A stretch of 7,902 nucleotides of DNA, from positions 1 to 7,902 of the forward strand of contig CAJLTE010000120.1 of assembly GCA_905209435.1 (NCBI GenBank), read 5' to 3'. Under the pieces are notes generated by a model, which was given only the letters and a program-made list of their open reading frames with translations, was not told the origin of the DNA and made no database searches. This DNA comes from an uncultured Blautia sp. Its GTDB lineage: Bacteria; Bacillota_A; Clostridia; Lachnospirales; Lachnospiraceae. Below, one piece after another: positions 5,298 to 7,902 of this stretch. The translations under genes were made by a program, and so were the position numbers. Every line of letters begins with the position of its first letter. The stretch's first letter is position 1.

Positions 5298-7214
5298 TTA
5301 TTCTCCGCGCATCCAGACTCTCATCTGGTTTTCTCCGCGGTTGCCCCATGTGTAATATGGCACTGCAGTCAGTGTCGCAAGTGTCCTCACCGGTGATACT
5401 TCGCTGTACAGAGAATCTCCTACCGTCTCCAGCTTACGTGCTTTAATCCTGAGCAGAACACAGCCTTCCAGCAGACCTTCTTTGCAGATTTCCTCTTCTG
5501 TCCTTGCATCTTCAAAAATATGATAAGACTGAAGCAGTCCCGGATTGTCCACACCCTCAAAGCAATAGACGATCGGACCACGCATAAATGCCACACAGCC
5601 TGCATCTTCTCTTACTTTAAGATTCGCATAGATCTTACGGATCTTCATAGGGAAAACAAGTTCTACTACATCATTTTCCCACACTCGCTTAAGAATCAGA
5701 TAACCTTTTTCCACATTAGCAGTGATATTCTCCACTTTTCCGTTAATACGCACCTGCACACTGCCCGGGCGTACCCAGGATGGAATGTGGATTCCCAGAA
5801 TAGTTGCTTCTTCTGTTTTTCCGGTTACATGATAGGTCACTTTGCCATCCCATGGATAGTTGCTCTCTACAGTTACATCCAACTTATCAAAGTGTGCTTC
5901 TGTGCCTGCCGGAATATGAGAATAAACGCCATCTTCTGTCTCACTCCACAAATATTTGCCAAGAGACATCAGCAAACGGACCACATTTGGAGGACAGCAT
6001 GCGCAGGTATACCAGCCCGGACGCTCCGGCAGAACGTGTTTATGTCCATACAATTTTCCGCTGACTCCCGGCTCGGTTTCCAGTGGATTTACATAGAAAA
6101 ATCTCTTTCCATCAAGCTGCATTCCACTGATAATTCCATTGTAAAGCGCACGCTCCATCACGTCCGCATAGCGTCCGTCCATCACATTATCAAGCATTTT
6201 TCTTGCAAAAAATACCAGTCCGATGGATGCACAGGTTTCTGCATAAACGGTATCGTTCGGCAGGTCATAATCAATAGTAAACGCTTCTCCGTCTACAGTG
6301 CTGCCGATTCCTCCGGTAATATACATTCTCTTCTGGGTCATGTTCTCCCAGAGATCACAGCATGCCTGATAGAGCTTTTCATCTTTGTAAAGAGAAGCCA
6401 GTTCTGCCATAGCAGTGTACATATACACCGCACGGACGCTATGTCCCACTGCTTCTTTCTGTTCATAGACAGTGGCATGGACCTGGTTATACTCTCTATT
6501 ATTCACATCCATATCAAAGTGAACCCAGCCTCTTTTTTCCTTTTCTTTTACAAAGTAATCCGGATCTTTTCCACGCTGTTCAATGAAATATCTGGCAAGG
6601 TTTCTGTAGCTTTCTTTTCCGGTTACTTCGTAAAGGCGCAGAAGTCCCAGTTCAATTTCCTGATGTCCCGGAATCCCCGGTTCTTTACCTTCTTCTGTTC
6701 CGAAACGTTTCTCAATGTGCTCTGCCATACGCTCCATGACATGAAGCAGACGATCTTTTCCAGTTACTTCGTAGTATGCTGCCGCAGCTTCCATCATATG
6801 CCCTGCGCAATATAATTCATGACATTCCTGCAGATTCTGCCAACGATGTTCGGGCTCTTTAATTGTAAAAAATGTATTCAGATATCCATCATCCTGCTGT
6901 GCTTTTTCAATGATCTCAATAACCTTATCTGCACGTTCTTCCAGTTCAGGATCCGGACGGACTTCCAATGCATATGCCACGCCTTCCAGCCATTTGGCAA
7001 CATCACTGTCCTGAAAAACCATTCCATAAAACTCGCCCTCTTCCAGGCCTGCTGCAATACGGAAGTTTGCCAGTGCATGGCTCTTCTCCACTCCCGGAAT
7101 CTCATCATTTAATATTTTCTCCTGATAAGGAATGACTGTATCCATTACCAGTTCCTGATATCCATGCCAGAACGCATCTGTCACTTTTACCTTATTTAAC
7201 AAACTTTCTCTCAT
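5298..7214 (-). CDS. GH127 beta-L-arabinofuranosidase (HypBA1-like)
   Basis: The protein has 638 residues, close to the ~658 of Bifidobacterium longum HypBA1. Residues ~1-420 form the (alpha/alpha)6 barrel and the remainder beta-sandwich domains. The zinc/cysteine active site is intact: E310 (VDGEAF) matches HypBA1 acid/base E322, E326 and C328 (YAETCAS) match E338 and C340, and C406-C407 (CACCPPN) match the nucleophile C417 and ligand C418. No signal peptide is present, so it is cytoplasmic. The family releases beta-L-arabinofuranose, for example from beta-1,2-linked arabinobiose. The start is MRESLL at 7214, with GGGAGG 8 nt upstream; a longer frame to 7304 would run inside the preceding gene. 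Its ATG overlaps that gene's TGA (ATGA). It is the last gene of the GH51 unit and ends at the hairpin terminator. Confidence 0.93.
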   Translation of the reverse strand: MRESLLNKVKVTDAFWHGYQELVMDTVIPYQEKILNDEIPGVEKSHALANFRIAAGLEEGEFYGMVFQDSDVAKWLEGVAYALEVRPDPELEERADKVIEIIEKAQQDDGYLNTFFTIKEPEHRWQNLQECHELYCAGHMMEAAAAYYEVTGKDRLLHVMERMAEHIEKRFGTEEGKEPGIPGHQEIELGLLRLYEVTGKESYRNLARYFIEQRGKDPDYFVKEKEKRGWVHFDMDVNNREYNQVHATVYEQKEAVGHSVRAVYMYTAMAELASLYKDEKLYQACCDLWENMTQKRMYITGGIGSTVDGEAFTIDYDLPNDTVYAETCASIGLVFFARKMLDNVMDGRYADVMERALYNGIISGMQLDGKRFFYVNPLETEPGVSGKLYGHKHVLPERPGWYTCACCPPNVVRLLMSLGKYLWSETEDGVYSHIPAGTEAHFDKLDVTVESNYPWDGKVTYHVTGKTEEATILGIHIPSWVRPGSVQVRINGKVENITANVEKGYLILKRVWENDVVELVFPMKIRKIYANLKVREDAGCVAFMRGPIVYCFEGVDNPGLLQSYHIFEDARTEEEICKEGLLEGCVLLRIKARKLETVGDSLYSEVSPVRTLATLTAVPYYTWGNRGENQMRVWMRGE

Positions 7215-7483
7215 TTCTGCGCCTCCCATTTTGCCGGAAGATCCGGACATTTTCGCACCTTCTGTACAGCCCGCAGTTCCACAAAGCATCCACAGAGTCT
7301 GCACATCCCATTCATCAACCGGTCACAGGTGCTGCATATGTTCAGTCTTTTCTCGTAGGCCCGCTGATCTACTTTCAGATCCTCATCCATACGCTGGATA
7401 TAGCGTGACAGATCCTCATAAAAAGCTTCTTCATTATTCTGTTCAGGCAAACATTTCCTGCACACACGCAACTTCCCGTTCAT
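7211..7483 (-). CDS. Small Cys-rich zinc-ribbon-like protein (DUF6171-like)
   Basis: The 90-residue product has eight cysteines arranged as C8-x2-C11, C50-x2-C53, C61-x2-C64-x-C66 and C79, a pattern typical of zinc-binding ribbons. A charged helical stretch (~17-47) separates the first pair from the rest. The segment NICSTCDRLMNGMCRLCGCFVEL recalls the DUF6171 family of clostridia; this is recognition from memory and the function is unknown. AAGGAG lies 8 nt before the ATG. It starts 27 nt after the GH51 stop and overlaps the GH127 start by 4 nt, so it is made together with the sugar enzymes. Possible roles are metal handling or protein interaction, but nothing in the sequence proves either. 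Confidence 0.85.
   Translation of the reverse strand: MNGKLRVCRKCLPEQNNEEAFYEDLSRYIQRMDEDLKVDQRAYEKRLNICSTCDRLMNGMCRLCGCFVELRAVQKVRKCPDLPAKWEAQK
7222..7227 (-). promoter_or_regulatory. Ribosome binding site of GH127 inside the upstream gene
   Basis: GGGAGG (7227-7222) lies 7 nt before the GH127 ATG and inside the last codons of the small Cys-rich gene. With the ATGA stop/start overlap it indicates translational coupling, and it decides the 7214 start over the longer frame. Confidence 0.8.
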
Positions 7484-7510
7484 ACCTTAGTCTCCTTTTT
7501 TTGTTTCTGA

Positions 7511-7902
7511 TTATCTTACTTCCAGGTGAAGAACGCTGCACTTAGGAATTGTAAATTTAATTCCTTCTGCTGTTTTTTCTACTTCATTAAATTCTTTTAC
7601 ACGAACCTGATCTGGTGTTTCAAATGTGTTCATTTCGTGCATTTCGCCGTGTACAATCTCACCTTTGACTTCATTTACCTGATAATCTGTAAGAATAGTT
7701 CTGATTTCATAATCTTTGTCAAGAGACAGGTTTGTCAGCGTGATATGTACAGCTCCGTCCCCTGCTACAGACACGGATTCTGTCAGGTTCGGTACCTGCC
7801 ATTCATCTTCCACACCGATGGTTTCTGTCTCAACAGAACTGTCTACAAGCATTGCATCCTGATGATATTTATACATATCAAATACATGATAAGTTGGTGT
7901 CA
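7511..7902 (-). CDS. GH51 alpha-L-arabinofuranosidase, C-terminal part (runs off right edge)
   Basis: The reading frame is open to the right edge and encodes the last ~130 residues. It begins TPTYHVFDMYKYHQDA, the hallmark of GH51 arabinofuranosidases just after the catalytic barrel, followed by the C-terminal beta-sandwich: VHITLTNLSLDKDYEI, a GEIVHGEMHEMNTFETPDQV segment and the closing SVLHLEVR. The catalytic glutamates lie outside the window. The family is normally cytoplasmic and removes terminal alpha-L-arabinofuranose from arabinan or arabinoxylan oligosaccharides. No signal can be checked here. It is the upstream gene of the unit that continues with the Cys-rich protein and GH127. Confidence 0.88.
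   Translation of the reverse strand, partial: TPTYHVFDMYKYHQDAMLVDSSVETETIGVEDEWQVPNLTESVSVAGDGAVHITLTNLSLDKDYEIRTILTDYQVNEVKGEIVHGEMHEMNTFETPDQVRVKEFNEVEKTAEGIKFTIPKCSVLHLEVR

Noticed and set aside
5520..6815. Long open frame of 431 codons on the plus strand
   Set aside because: It lies wholly antisense to the GH127 gene, whose active-site motifs are clear. The translation is rich in Cys, His, Ile and Phe without family resemblance, and no ribosome site precedes it.
7215..7304. N-terminal extension of GH127 to the ATG at 7304
   Set aside because: The extra 30 residues are out-of-frame reading of the Cys-rich gene; GGGAGG before 7214 and family length support the shorter start.
1..7902. CRISPR arrays, tRNA or rRNA genes, insertion sequences, phage or toxin-antitoxin genes
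   Set aside because: No spaced direct-repeat series, cloverleaf-like segment, transposase or integrase motif, or terminal repeats were found; coding space is filled by carbohydrate-related genes.

Overview
The window looks like a polysaccharide-utilisation locus for arabinan and arabino-oligosaccharides from a Gram-positive gut-type anaerobe, most likely a Lachnospiraceae member (Blautia/Roseburia-like). Supporting signs are the moderate-to-low GC, AT-rich intergenic regions, strong AGGAGG-type ribosome sites, sigma-A type promoters, the ABC-type solute-binding protein with an acidic N-terminus, and the enzyme families present. The genus is an inference; no rRNA or marker gene is present.

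Layout, left to right: (1) 1-214, minus strand, 5' end of a secreted sugar-ABC-transporter solute-binding protein that runs off the left edge. (2) 215-610, an AT-rich divergent control region with a consensus sigma-A promoter firing left, TTGTACAA palindromes in the leader, and a perfect 11-bp-arm palindrome in front of the rightward gene. (3) 611-1528, plus strand, regulator 1: an ArsR-type winged helix fused to a large beta-rich domain of unknown function. (4) 1534-4081, minus strand, a two-gene unit: intracellular GH43 exo-type arabinofuranosidase (4081-3125), then secreted GH43 endo-arabinanase (3102-1534). (5) 4082-4311, a second divergent control region with back-to-back promoters. (6) 4312-5235, plus strand, regulator 2, a paralogue of regulator 1. 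(7) 5245-5292, a strong bidirectional terminator. (8) 5298-7902, minus strand, a three-gene unit: GH51 alpha-L-arabinofuranosidase (3' end only), a small Cys-rich DUF6171-like protein, and a GH127 beta-L-arabinofuranosidase. The last two are translationally coupled by an ATGA overlap.

How it fits together (inference from family knowledge): the secreted endo-arabinanase cuts alpha-1,5-arabinan outside the cell, the solute-binding protein and its transporter import the oligosaccharides, and the cytoplasmic GH43, GH51 and GH127 enzymes release alpha- and beta-linked L-arabinose. Each regulator is transcribed divergently from the unit it most plausibly controls: regulator 1 from the transporter, regulator 2 from the GH43 pair.

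The most interesting element is the pair of regulators. Their C-terminal ~189 residues are about 55% identical by hand count, with no internal gaps. Their DNA-binding N-termini are only about 30% identical. This suggests one-component sensors for a shared or related ligand that read different operators, an uncommon use of the ArsR fold.
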